DNA of 45,996 nucleotides from Bacteroidia bacterium (GTDB lineage: Bacteria; Bacteroidota; Bacteroidia; UBA4408): contig JACMRI010000011.1 in the NCBI GenBank assembly GCA_014376525.1, positions 1 to 45,996 on the forward strand. Direction: 5' to 3'. Shown piece after piece: positions 25,780 to 34,393 of the stretch (positions are counted from its first letter, which is position 1; every line of letters begins with the position of its first letter). A model generated the notes under the pieces. That model saw nothing but the letters and a program-made list of their open reading frames with translations, searched no databases and was not told the DNA's origin. Made by a program: the position numbers and the translations under genes.

Positions 25780-28203
25780 TTAAAACTTAAAATTGTACGT
25801 AATACCAGGTATAGGACGTGCTATAATACTATAACGTACTGCCTCTGTTACCGATGGATTAGTAGCACTGCGTTGAAAATAAATACTAAACGGATTTTGT
25901 TGGTTATATACATTATACACACTAAATACCCAGTTGCTTTCGTAGGTAGGTTTCTTGCACACTTTGGCTAATATGCCTGGTATGGTGTACCAACGCGCGT
26001 TCTTTTTACTATTGGTTATTTGAAACGAAATATCTAACCTATGGTATGCAGGTATGCGCACGTTGTTACGGTAGTTATACGTATTGTTTGGTATAACCAA
26101 CCCTTGCACCGTGGCACGTGTAGTAGGGAATGTAGCAGGCGTACCCGAGCTATATATAAAGTTGGCAGATAGTGTGTATTTAGGATTAAAATCGTAGTTA
26201 GCAATAACGTTTAATGTATGCGGTTTGTCGTAACGGTTAGGGTACCAATTGCCATTATTAATAGTAGATACCTTGCGTTCGGAACGTGCTAAGGTGTAGC
26301 TTATCCATCCATTAAACTTTCCGCGCGATTTTTTTAAGTACACTTCCAAACCATACGCACGTCCTTTACCGTTTACCAATTCGCCCTCCAATAGTTTGTT
26401 GAGTAGTAAGTTAGCACCATCTACATAATCTACTTGGTTGCGCATATCTTTATAATATACCTCTACCGATGTTTCGTACGTATTGTCTTTTAAGTTTTTA
26501 AAATAACCCAAAGTGTATTGGTCGGCCTGCTGTGGCTTAGTGTTTACGGTAGCTGGCGTCCATACGTCCAATGGGGTTGATGCTGTAGTGTTGCTTATTA
26601 AATGCAAATATTGGTTCATACGATTGTAACTTGCTTTAAGCGAACTACTTTCGTTTAACTCATATTTTACACTTAGGCGAGGCTCCAAATTAAAATACGA
26701 ATGTTGCACTTCGCCTTTGGCATAAGTAGTGCTACCGCCTACTGCAAGCGTATCGCGTTTAAAATTACCTACTGTATCTTTGTAATTATACACCGTGCCA
26801 GGTCCTATGTTTATCCAGTTGCTAGCACGCAGGCCGTACTGTGCAGAGAATCGGCCAGTAATCATTTGCTCGTTGCCTATGTATGCTGAGTTTTCGATGG
26901 TATATTTTTTAGCATCACCAAAACTTGTTTTAGGTTCGCTACCACTACTCTGGAAGGTAAACAAACCTGGGTCAAATGTATAAAAGGTAGAATTTACGCC
27001 AAATGTAATGGTGTTTTTACTATTTAAGAAATAACTAAATTCGGGTTTGATGGAGTAATTAATAATGTTCGATTTCCATTTAAACCCGCTGGTATCATTA
27101 CCTACGCCCAACGAATAGTTGTAGTTGCTATATATTAATGATACGTTACTAAATATTTTCGGGTTAAATACGTGGCTATAACGCACTGTTGCTGTTTGGT
27201 TGCCCCAATCAAAACCAAAGCCTTGTTTGCCTCCAAACTTAAATTTATCCTTACCCAAATAACCCGATACATACACACGGTCTTTATCAGTAATTATGTA
27301 ACTTGCTTTTAATGTAAGGTCGTAAAAGTAAGCAATGGCGGTATTTATAGCCTCATTTTTAGAAAACGGAAAAAACAATTGGTCAAAATAACTACGGCGA
27401 CCCGCTATCAAAAACGAACCTTTGTTTTTAACAATAGGGCCTTCTAATGCAAAGCGAGAAAATATAGTACCAATACCGCCCGAACCGCTCCATTCCTTGT
27501 TGTTACCGTCTTTCATACGTACATCTAGCAAAGATGATAATCTACCGCCATACTGTGCAGGAATACCACCTTTTACCAGTTTTACATCTTTTACAGCATC
27601 GGGGTTAAACACCGAGAAGAACCCAAACAAGTGCGACGATTGAAACACAGGAGCTTCGTCCAACAATATTAAATTTTGATCAACCCCACCGCCACGTACA
27701 TTAAACCCACTTGCTCCCTCGCCCACGGTAGATACGCCTGGCAATAGCTGTATGGCACGCAGTACATCTACCTCGCCAAGTAATGCAGGTATTTTGTTTA
27801 TTTGTTTTATGTCGAGTTTTTGCACACTCATTTCCATACTTTTTACGTTGTTGTCGCGTGCTTCGGCTTGTATAACTACTTCTTTTAAGTCAGTGTTTTT
27901 TTCGGATAATTCTATGTTTAATTTTACATCATCGGTTGTTAAATCTATAGGAAACGTTTGCACTGCATAACCTACGTAACTCACGCTTACGGTATATTTG
28001 CCACTGGGTAATGTAAGCGAGTAAAACCCATATACATTGGCTGCTGCACCTACTCCTGCAAGCTCGGTAACGGCTACTGGCGCACCTATCAAACTCTCTC
28101 CGTTTTTAGCATCTTTAATAGTACCACTTATGGTATGTTTTTGTGCAAGTGCAACAGATGTGGTTAATGCAATAATAAATAGTGCGTAAATGTGTAATTT
28201 CAT
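25780..28203 (-). CDS. TonB-dependent outer-membrane receptor with regulatory-like domain
   Basis: This 807-residue outer-membrane protein has a signal peptide (to about ALAQ-K) and an N-terminal carboxypeptidase-regulatory-like beta-sandwich (SGTIKDAKNGESLIGAPVAV to YVGYAVQTFPIDL). The plug domain follows (IPALLGEVDVLRAIQLLPGV, SGFNVRGGGVDQNLILLDEAPVF), and the 22-strand barrel ends in an aromatic residue (YNFKF). It imports an unknown substrate using the TonB-ExbBD system, whose genes are not in the window. The partner lipoprotein gene is directly downstream. The upstream 200 bp contain a terminator for the neighbouring operon but no obvious binding site. Confidence 0.93.
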   Translation of the reverse strand: MKLHIYALFIIALTTSVALAQKHTISGTIKDAKNGESLIGAPVAVTELAGVGAAANVYGFYSLTLPSGKYTVSVSYVGYAVQTFPIDLTTDDVKLNIELSEKNTDLKEVVIQAEARDNNVKSMEMSVQKLDIKQINKIPALLGEVDVLRAIQLLPGVSTVGEGASGFNVRGGGVDQNLILLDEAPVFQSSHLFGFFSVFNPDAVKDVKLVKGGIPAQYGGRLSSLLDVRMKDGNNKEWSGSGGIGTIFSRFALEGPIVKNKGSFLIAGRRSYFDQLFFPFSKNEAINTAIAYFYDLTLKASYIITDKDRVYVSGYLGKDKFKFGGKQGFGFDWGNQTATVRYSHVFNPKIFSNVSLIYSNYNYSLGVGNDTSGFKWKSNIINYSIKPEFSYFLNSKNTITFGVNSTFYTFDPGLFTFQSSGSEPKTSFGDAKKYTIENSAYIGNEQMITGRFSAQYGLRASNWINIGPGTVYNYKDTVGNFKRDTLAVGGSTTYAKGEVQHSYFNLEPRLSVKYELNESSSLKASYNRMNQYLHLISNTTASTPLDVWTPATVNTKPQQADQYTLGYFKNLKDNTYETSVEVYYKDMRNQVDYVDGANLLLNKLLEGELVNGKGRAYGLEVYLKKSRGKFNGWISYTLARSERKVSTINNGNWYPNRYDKPHTLNVIANYDFNPKYTLSANFIYSSGTPATFPTTRATVQGLVIPNNTYNYRNNVRIPAYHRLDISFQITNSKKNARWYTIPGILAKVCKKPTYESNWVFSVYNVYNQQNPFSIYFQRSATNPSVTEAVRYSIIARPIPGITYNFKF

Positions 28204-28405
28204 TTTTGTTGAATAATTTGAACTTTTAATTCGATAAAAATAAGTATTATTTTAACACCAATATGAATAACATTACACCATAAAAACGTTTTTAATAAAA
28301 AATGTTTCCTTTAGGTTTGTTCGGGTTTTTTAAGGTTCGTTTTTTAATTTTTACTACCATTAGCAATTAGATCAGTAAAACTAATATATAGATAGTACAA
28401 AGCAA

Positions 28406-28441
28406 AACCGCCCTACTTGTCATGCAACAAGTAGGGCGGTT
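28406..28441 (-). terminator. Strong 15-bp terminator hairpin
   Basis: 28406-28420 pairs perfectly with 28427-28441 (core CCGCCCTACTTGT) around a 6-nt loop. It lies 40 bp beyond the end of the GlcG-like pseudogene, so it would end the AraC/PEBP/OsmC/GlcG transcripts. T-rich sequence flanks it on both sides. Confidence 0.8.
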
Positions 28442-28480
28442 TGTTTAACGTTATATTTTTGTATATAACTATAAATTTAA

Positions 28481-28882
28481 TTACTTAATTAGCGTAGCTC
28501 CTGCAACGGCTAAGGTATGATCATATTCTACATTACTACCGCTTACGCCTATTGCTCCTATTACCTCTCCAATTGCGTTTTTAATTACAACTCCACTAGG
28601 GAAGGTTATTAGTCCACCATTTGAATGTTCTATGTTAAATAATGGAGTATTTGGTTGTGTTAATGGTGTAAGTACTGCAGTATTTATTGTAAATCAAGCC
28701 GATGTTTTTGCTTTTTTTTGTGATATGTCTATAGAGCCAATCTACGCTCCGTCCATACCTAAAAATGCAACTAAATTAGCAACTGCATCTACAATGCAAA
28801 TATCTATTTTAGTATTAATTTCGATAGCCTTAGTTTTTGTGGTAGCTATTGCTATTTCTGCTTGCGCTAATGTAATGTTCAT
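28481..28882 (-). pseudogene. GlcG/HbpS-family (DUF336) gene with two in-frame stops
   Basis: A 133-codon frame from an ATG at 28880-28882 to a TAA at 28481-28483 encodes a recognisable heme-binding GlcG/HbpS-like protein: NITLAQAEIAIATTKTKA, CIVDAVANLVAFLGMDGA, GSIDISQKKAKTSA, LITFPSGVVIKNAIGEVIGAIGVSG and DHTLAVAGA. It is interrupted by TAG at 28742-28744 and TGA at 28694-28696. Both fall where an aromatic residue is plausible (DGA-x-IGSID and KTSA-x-F), so each could be a single G-to-A change in a TGG Trp codon. There is no frameshift and the rest is well preserved, so loss is recent, or the changes are assembly errors. The family binds heme or related ligands in redox stress. The gene follows osmC by 44 bp. 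Confidence 0.8.
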
Positions 28883-28926
28883 TTTAAAATTGTTGTCTAT
28901 CAATTATGTTTATTGTACTTAATATA

Positions 28927-29370
28927 CTATAGTATAAACGTGGTATCTAAACTAATAGGAACTGCACTCAATGCCTTTGATACAGGGCAACCTGCTTTGG
29001 CACCATTGGCTAGTTCTACAAACATTGCCTCTGTCATACCTGGTACTTTGCCCTCTAATTTTAATGCTATTCCTGTTATACCAAAACCTCCCTCTACCGC
29101 GTCTAACGTTACGGTGGCATTGGTTTTTATTTCATCGGCAACAAAGCCAGCTTGCGCTACAGCAAAACTTAGTGCCATAGCAAAACAGCCTGCATGTGCC
29201 GCAGCTATTAGCTCTTCGGGGTTGGTACCTAATTTACCATCTTCGTTTTCAAAACGAGTTTTGAAACTGTAGGGTGTGTTATCAAAAAATTTGTTTGATG
29301 TATTTAATACACCATTTCCTTGCGCACCAGTGCCATTCCACACTGCGGTTGCATTTTTTTTCATTGCCAT
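28927..29370 (-). CDS. osmC: OsmC-family peroxiredoxin
   Basis: This 147-residue cytoplasmic thiol peroxidase reduces organic hydroperoxides. It contains the two redox Cys in their family contexts, AAAHAGCFAMALS and KAGCPVSKAL, plus the N-terminal TAVWNGTGAQGNGVL and the GTNPEELIAAAHAGC approach. The second-domain V-TLDAVEGGFGITGIAL strand pair matches the OsmC subgroup rather than Ohr. The ATG is at 29368-29370; a second ATG two codons downstream is possible. It is 27 bp after the PEBP gene and before the broken GlcG-like gene, so probably a stress operon. Confidence 0.92.
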   Translation of the reverse strand: MAMKKNATAVWNGTGAQGNGVLNTSNKFFDNTPYSFKTRFENEDGKLGTNPEELIAAAHAGCFAMALSFAVAQAGFVADEIKTNATVTLDAVEGGFGITGIALKLEGKVPGMTEAMFVELANGAKAGCPVSKALSAVPISLDTTFIL

Positions 29371-29397
29371 GTTTTCTGTTTTTTGTTTAAGGGTTAA

Positions 29398-29970
29398 TTA
29401 TTTTTTTTCTCTTTGGTAATAACTTATTATACTTGCTTTGGCAATGGTGTTTTGCCATAAAAAATAACCTACCACAGCAGCATTGGTAGTAGCTGGGTTC
29501 ATTCCCATTTTATCTAAACCTAGTTTATCTACTTTTAACGCATGTATGGTTATAATGTATTGGTGTAAGCCATGTCCTTCGGGCGGACAAGGGCCACCAT
29601 AGCCTGCCACGCCATAGTCGGTTAGGCTTTGAATAGCACCTTTGGGAGCAAGGTTTAATGCAACATTGCCTGCATTGGTTACTAATTCGTTTACATTAGC
29701 AGGAATATCAGTTATTACCCAGTGCCAAAAACCACTACCCGTTGGTGCATCGGGGTCGTACATTGTTATTGCAAAACTTTTAGTTCCCTCAGGCGCATTA
29801 GCCCACGATAATTGTGGCGATTCGTTTTTGCCTGAGCAACCAAAGCCTCCAAACTCTTGTGTTTTGGTAGCTTGCCCGCCTAAATCTTTACTACTTAATG
29901 TAAATGTTTTTTGAGCAAATGATACACTTGCAGCTAATAATAAACTGGTTAATACTGTTGTTTTTTTCAT
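29398..29970 (-). CDS. Secreted PEBP-like (YbhB/YbcL) protein
   Basis: This 190-residue protein starts at the ATG at 29968-29970; the longer frame upstream lacks family similarity. It has a signal peptide ending VSFA-Q, so it is exported, then a phosphatidylethanolamine-binding-protein fold: NESPQLSWANAPEGTKSFAITMYDPDAP, GFWHWVITDIP, YGGPCPPEGHGLHQYIITIHAL. These are the DPDAP and GxHRY-like (here GLHQY) ligand-site motifs. In bacteria the family is widespread with no single agreed function. A TAnnTTTG promoter element lies 36 nt upstream of the start. Confidence 0.9.
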   Translation of the reverse strand: MKKTTVLTSLLLAASVSFAQKTFTLSSKDLGGQATKTQEFGGFGCSGKNESPQLSWANAPEGTKSFAITMYDPDAPTGSGFWHWVITDIPANVNELVTNAGNVALNLAPKGAIQSLTDYGVAGYGGPCPPEGHGLHQYIITIHALKVDKLGLDKMGMNPATTNAAVVGYFLWQNTIAKASIISYYQREKK

Positions 29971-30005
29971 TGTAGAAATAATTAGTTGATTATAAATTTG
30001 TATTA

Positions 30006-30013
30006 CAAATGTA
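30006..30013 (-). promoter_or_regulatory. TACATTTG -7 element for the PEBP-osmC operon
   Basis: The Bacteroidota -7 consensus TAnnTTTG is matched on the minus strand 35 nt before the PEBP ATG. No TTG was found at the -33 position. The same bases lie inside an inverted repeat ATTACA-AA-TGTAAT (30002-30015), which could also be an operator. Confidence 0.4.
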
Positions 30014-30060
30014 ATTATGCTACTCATTTTGTAGTGTAGTGTGCGGTTCTAAAAATGTTG

Positions 30061-30909
30061 CTAAAAGTTCATTTTATCTAACTGAAATTGTTTGGGAGTA
30101 GTATTAAATTTTTGTTTGAATGCTTGCGTAAAACTAGATAAACTTTCAAACCCAATTTGGGTATATATATCTATAGGACGTTTGTTTTTAGTTCCCAACA
30201 AATATGCCGAATGTGCTAAGCGTTGCTCTTGAAACCACCTAATGGGGCTTGTTTCGTAGTGGTTTTCAAAATTGCGTTTAAATGTAGAACTACTCATATT
30301 GCACAAAAATGAAAGTTCTTGGATGGTTAAATTATTTAATCTATTATTCTCTATTACATCTTTGAATTTTAGTGCAAAATTATCTTCGTTTACTATAAAA
30401 TTTTCAATAAATGCTTTTCCTTTTTTATAAATTAAGTACAATAATATTTCTTCTAATTTTAGTTGCAATAATTTTTCTTGTAACGATGTGGGTTGCGTAA
30501 GAATATGTTTTAAACTTGCTACAAAATTTTCAATAAAATCGTCGTATTTACATATATGATAGGGTGTATGAACTTTGGTATTAAGAATGTTGAGTTTGTT
30601 TTTGGTTGCAAAATTTAAAATTGCCTCATCAGTAAAAAACAATAAAATACTGTGGTAGTTATTACTTGGCGAAAGTGTTTCGCTCATTAAGCAATTGCCC
30701 GATTTAATAAGCATAAACTTATCGTTGCCAATGGTAACAGTTTCATCGTGGGTAATTAATTCTTTACTTCCTTCTACCAAAAAACTAAATACGTTTTTGG
30801 TAAGTGCTACTTTGTTTTTTAGGCACGCACTATTAATATAATAATCGTACACCTGCACTTTTTGCTCATTTTCTTGTAATATATCGTTGGGTAATTGCTG
30901 AATGTTCAT
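30061..30909 (-). CDS. AraC-family transcriptional regulator
   Basis: This 282-residue regulator has an N-terminal cupin-like sensor part and a C-terminal double HTH (residues ~185-278). The HTH contains LTIQELSFLCNMSSSTFKRNFENHY, then ETSPIRWFQEQRLAHSAYLL and the second helix pair DIYTQIGFESLSSFTQAFKQKFNTTPKQF, matching the AraC signature. It lies 90 bp upstream of the PEBP-osmC-glcG genes on the same strand and is the natural candidate to control them. The divergent neighbour is the D-cysteine desulfhydrase-like gene, separated by 147 bp. Confidence 0.92.
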   Translation of the reverse strand: MNIQQLPNDILQENEQKVQVYDYYINSACLKNKVALTKNVFSFLVEGSKELITHDETVTIGNDKFMLIKSGNCLMSETLSPSNNYHSILLFFTDEAILNFATKNKLNILNTKVHTPYHICKYDDFIENFVASLKHILTQPTSLQEKLLQLKLEEILLYLIYKKGKAFIENFIVNEDNFALKFKDVIENNRLNNLTIQELSFLCNMSSSTFKRNFENHYETSPIRWFQEQRLAHSAYLLGTKNKRPIDIYTQIGFESLSSFTQAFKQKFNTTPKQFQLDKMNF

Positions 30910-31021
30910 TGCTGTTATTTTAAATTACGAGTAGCATATTCAATAGTTTTTTTTAAACTGCATCAAATATAGCAAACCTATTTTGCTGTGTAGTTTTTAC
31001 AATTAATTATACCTTATAAAT

Positions 31022-31029
31022 TACATTTG
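31022..31029 (+). promoter_or_regulatory. TACATTTG -7 element for the desulfhydrase-like gene
   Basis: TAnnTTTG match 27 nt before the ATG at 31057. No TTG occurs at the expected -33 spacing; the region there is TTTTTAC. It is weak on its own, but the same octamer recurs before other genes here. Confidence 0.35.
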
Positions 31030-31056
31030 TACCCACACTTGCCTCACATTAATTAT

Positions 31057-31971
31057 ATGATATCGCCCACTGTAACCATAAAACCCATACTCTTACCTAA
31101 TGCGCTTAATGTGCAAGTAGATATGCTTATGCTAAATGAGCTACACCCCTTAATAAGTGGGAACAAATATTTTAAATTATTATATAACATATCGCAAGCC
31201 CAAGCGCAAGGTGCAACCACCTTAGTAAGCATGGGTGGTGCATATAGCAACCATTTGGTAGCATTGGCGGTAGCTGGGTATACGCAAGGCTTTAAAACAA
31301 AAGCATATATACGTGGCGAAAAAAACGAAGTGCTTAATTCACATTTAAGTATTTGTGCGCAACATAATATGGAGTTAGAATATGTATCTCGCACAGTCTA
31401 CGCTACACTAAGAAATAATTATACGCCACAAAACCCCAATGAATACTGGATACCCGAGGGTGGAGGTAATGCCTTAGGTGCTGTGGGGTGCGAGCATATA
31501 CCAAAATTTACTTTACTTAATACAATTACTGCACACTATAATTTTGATATAAATAGTACTACGCCAACAAACGAATTATTTACAAATAATTATTACAATT
31601 ATTGCGTGTGCGCTTGTGGCACAGGCACTACCTTAGCAGGCATTATTAGGGCATTACAACATACGCAGGTACATACGTTGGGCATACAAGTACTAAAAGG
31701 AAATAATTATTTAACCAACGAATTAATACAAAAATATAACATAACACCATGTGCGTTATGGAGTATAAACGAAGATTTTCATTGTGGTGGATATGCTAAA
31801 ACGCCTACATACTTAACTGAGTTTGTACAACAACAATCAGTAGTACATAATGTAGCCTTAGAAAATATTTATACAGGTAAAATGTTGTATGCGGTACACC
31901 AATTACTTCATCAAAATTATTTTAAACCCAACTCACGTATTTTATTAATACAGTCGGGGGGCGTTCATTAG
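31057..31971 (+). CDS. PLP enzyme: D-cysteine desulfhydrase / ACC deaminase-like
   Basis: This 304-residue fold-type II PLP enzyme belongs to the 1-aminocyclopropane-1-carboxylate deaminase/D-cysteine desulfhydrase family. Lys37 in LISGNKYFKL is the likely Schiff-base lysine. SMGGAYSNHLVALAVAG carries the catalytic Ser region, and CACGTGTTLAGI is the phosphate-binding loop. I start at the ATG at 31057, since the longer frame begins with a TTG inside the promoter element. Bacteroidota homologues are usually annotated as deaminase/desulfhydrase without proven substrate. It converges on the small membrane-protein gene with 6 bp between stop codons. Confidence 0.85.
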   Translation: MISPTVTIKPILLPNALNVQVDMLMLNELHPLISGNKYFKLLYNISQAQAQGATTLVSMGGAYSNHLVALAVAGYTQGFKTKAYIRGEKNEVLNSHLSICAQHNMELEYVSRTVYATLRNNYTPQNPNEYWIPEGGGNALGAVGCEHIPKFTLLNTITAHYNFDINSTTPTNELFTNNYYNYCVCACGTGTTLAGIIRALQHTQVHTLGIQVLKGNNYLTNELIQKYNITPCALWSINEDFHCGGYAKTPTYLTEFVQQQSVVHNVALENIYTGKMLYAVHQLLHQNYFKPNSRILLIQSGGVH

Positions 31972-31977
31972 CAAGAC

Positions 31978-32490
31978 TTACGCTTTGTTTACAGATACTA
32001 ATAGTTCTTGTTTTTCGGCTAAAAAAAACACGCTTATTAATACAATAAATATAAACGGCGATTGTACAAAGCCCATTAATTCGCGCGAGAATAAATACGC
32101 TTGTCGCCCATCAATGCCCAATAAATGCGTATTATTTAGCGCATAAGCTACTACTACTACTGTTAGGTAAGCAATGGCGGTGTACAACAAATATTTTTTT
32201 GGTTTAAATAATAGTGTAACGCTTGCTAGGCTTACTCCTAAATAAAGGAATACGAACAATGCGGTAAGCGTATATTTAAAATAATACAAGCGAGCATAGT
32301 CCCAATGCTCAAAATAGCTAAGGTTGGCGGGCATTTGCCACTCGTTACGTTTGTAATAAATATCAATGAGTTCGTAATTAATATTTACAAACACATAATC
32401 TCGTATATAACCTACAAAAAACAATACAACAAAACACACGCCCAATAGTGCATATTTTAGTAACGTGTTTTGTTGTATGTAGTGTAACAT
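31978..32490 (-). CDS. Integral membrane protein, unknown function
   Basis: This 170-residue protein has four predicted membrane segments: about 12-30 (YALLGVCFVVLFFVGYI), 70-90, 98-115 and 142-160. Between the first two there is a periplasmic loop with NINYELIDIYYKRNEW and an aromatic-rich EHWDYARLYYFKY. The layout resembles small exosortase-associated membrane proteins of Bacteroidota (XrtF/XrtX-associated), but no exosortase gene is present, so this is not asserted. The start codon abuts the nadB stop directly, so it is translated from the nadB transcript. Confidence 0.7.
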   Translation of the reverse strand: MLHYIQQNTLLKYALLGVCFVVLFFVGYIRDYVFVNINYELIDIYYKRNEWQMPANLSYFEHWDYARLYYFKYTLTALFVFLYLGVSLASVTLLFKPKKYLLYTAIAYLTVVVVAYALNNTHLLGIDGRQAYLFSRELMGFVQSPFIFIVLISVFFLAEKQELLVSVNKA

Positions 32491-34065
32491 TTATTGTTTT
32501 TTAGGATAATCAATAGTATAATGTAAACCTACGCTTTCATGTCGTTGCATAGCTGCTTTAGTTATTAAATATGCTACTTTGGTAAGGTTGCGCAGCTCGC
32601 ATAGTTGTACCGATACGGTAGTTTTTTGGTACAATAATTCGGCTTCATTGTGTATAATGAGTAAGCGGTCAAACGCACGTTTTAAACGCAAATTACTACG
32701 TACTATACCCACGTAGTTGGTCATTATTGTTTGTACTTCGCGCTTGCTTTGTGTAAGTAATACTAGCTCTTCGGGGCTTGCAGTGCGTGAGGCGTTCCAG
32801 TCGGGGAGTTGTGTTTTATACTCAACAATATTAACTATAGTAGCAGCGTGTAATGCCGCACGGTGCGAATACACTAGGGCTTCCAACAACGAGTTACTTG
32901 CTAAGCGGTTAGCGCCATGTAAGCCTGTGCTTGAGCATTCGCCTACGGCATATAAATTTTGTATGCTCGATTGTGCGTGCTCGTTTACCTTAATACCGCC
33001 ACACATATAATGTGCCGATGGTACTACGGGAATCATCTGTGTGGCAACATCAATACCTATTGACGCGCATTTGGCACGTATGTTAGGGAAATGTTTTTCA
33101 AATTCTACGCTATCCAAATGTCTGCAATCCAAATATACGTAGTCTTGCCCACGTGTTTTCATTTCGTTATCAATGGCACGTGCTACAATATCTCGTGGCG
33201 CTAACGATTCTCGTTCGTCGTATTTGTGCATAAATTTTTCGCCATCAATTGTTTTTAGTACCGCTCCAAAGCCACGTACCGCTTCACTTATAAGGTAGGC
33301 GGGTTTTTCGGCAGGGTTGTATAACGATGTAGGGTGAAACTGTACAAACTCCATTCCGTTTATTTTCCCTTTGGCTCTATACACCATCGCTACCCCGTCG
33401 CCAGTTGCTATGGTAGGGTTGGTAGTGCTTTCGTACACGTGCCCTGCGCCACCGCTTGCCATTAGGGTTATTTTGGCTAATATAGTTTCCGTTTGTTGGG
33501 TGTGCATATTAAGCATATACGCACCGTAGCATTGCACGTTTTTGGTTTTGCTATTTACAAATTCGCCTAAGTGATGTTGCGTAATAATATCCAGTGCGTA
33601 GTAGTGTGTGGCTATTTCTATGTTGGGGTGGCTTTGTGCTTGCTGCAATAGTGCACGTTCTATTTCCCAGCCTGTATTGTCTTTGTGGTGCAATATGCGG
33701 TGTGCGCTATGTCCGCCTTCTTTGGCCAAATCATATTTGCCTTGGTCGTCTTTATCAAACGATGTACCCCATTTAATGAGTTCATTTATTCTATCAGTAG
33801 CCTCCGTAACTACTATTCGTACTGCGGCTTCATCGTTAATATAATCGCCTGCATTAAGCGTGTCTTGTATGTGTTTTTCGTAGTTATCGTCAATGCCAGC
33901 AAATTTCATTACGCCAGCTATACCACCTTGTGCGTACTTGGTATTGGTTTCGTCGGCATTACTTTTGGTTACCATTAATACCTTGCCGTAAGCAGCTACT
34001 TTGAGCGCGTAGCTTATGCCTGCTATGCCCGAACCTATTATTAAAAAATCTACTTTGCGTTGCAT
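32491..34065 (-). CDS. nadB: NadB, L-aspartate oxidase
   Basis: This 524-residue FAD enzyme oxidises L-aspartate to iminoaspartate, the first step of NAD synthesis. It shows the N-terminal FAD loop (LIIGSGIAGISYALKVA), TKYAQGGIAGV, HSAHRILHHKDNTGWEIERAL with the active-site histidine and arginine region, MEFVQFHPTSLY, and the C-terminal GGIKVNEHAQSS, LYAVGECSSTGLHGANRLASNSLLEALV. Length is normal. nadA and nadC are not in the window. The promoter element TAACTTTG lies 22 nt upstream of the ATG. Confidence 0.96.
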   Translation of the reverse strand: MQRKVDFLIIGSGIAGISYALKVAAYGKVLMVTKSNADETNTKYAQGGIAGVMKFAGIDDNYEKHIQDTLNAGDYINDEAAVRIVVTEATDRINELIKWGTSFDKDDQGKYDLAKEGGHSAHRILHHKDNTGWEIERALLQQAQSHPNIEIATHYYALDIITQHHLGEFVNSKTKNVQCYGAYMLNMHTQQTETILAKITLMASGGAGHVYESTTNPTIATGDGVAMVYRAKGKINGMEFVQFHPTSLYNPAEKPAYLISEAVRGFGAVLKTIDGEKFMHKYDERESLAPRDIVARAIDNEMKTRGQDYVYLDCRHLDSVEFEKHFPNIRAKCASIGIDVATQMIPVVPSAHYMCGGIKVNEHAQSSIQNLYAVGECSSTGLHGANRLASNSLLEALVYSHRAALHAATIVNIVEYKTQLPDWNASRTASPEELVLLTQSKREVQTIMTNYVGIVRSNLRLKRAFDRLLIIHNEAELLYQKTTVSVQLCELRNLTKVAYLITKAAMQRHESVGLHYTIDYPKKQ

Positions 34066-34087
34066 ACTTTGTTATTTATATTGTACA

Positions 34088-34095
34088 CAAAGTTA
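34088..34095 (-). promoter_or_regulatory. TAACTTTG -7 element for nadB
   Basis: This matches TAnnTTTG on the minus strand, 22 nt before the nadB ATG. No TTG sits at -33, so the match rests on the -7 box and position only. Confidence 0.4.
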
Positions 34096-34339
34096 CGAAT
34101 TATAAGGGATAAGTTATAAGTGTGTTTACAACCATACAGCTACTCATAACTTACCTCTTAGCAAAGCTATCTGCTCTTGCAAAATTCCACAACATCTAAC
34201 ATATAGCTTTTGTAGATTAGTAAACGGGTAAATTGCGTTTTTAATTTACGATTTACTGAGGATAAAAATTTATTAAGTTACTTTATACTTGTACTATTTA
34301 ATATTTGCAATTGTAAATAAGTGTAAAATGTTGAAAATA
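34096..34339. other. Intergenic stretch between nadB and the protease terminator
   Basis: AT-rich sequence with stops in all frames and no repeat or gene recognised. Only the nadB upstream region (right of 34088) and the terminator at 34340 flank it. Confidence 0.4.
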
Positions 34340-34373
34340 AAAAAGCGTTATGACAATTATCATAACGCTTTTT
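34340..34373 (-). terminator. 14-bp terminator of the metalloprotease gene
   Basis: 34340-34353 pairs perfectly with 34360-34373 (core AGCGTTATGA) around a 6-nt CAATTA loop, 20 bp beyond the metalloprotease stop. A-rich and T-rich arms make it work on either strand; read on minus the outer arm runs into TTTTTATTTT. Confidence 0.85.
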
Positions 34374-34393
34374 AGTAACCGAGATTAATTTGA

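Noticed and set aside
28694-28696. TGA in the GlcG-like gene as selenocysteine
   Set aside because: The family is not a selenoprotein family, a second stop (TAG) is present, and no SECIS-like hairpin was seen after the TGA.
31978-32490. Exosortase-associated protein assignment
   Set aside because: The size and topology fit, but no exosortase gene or family-specific motif supports it.
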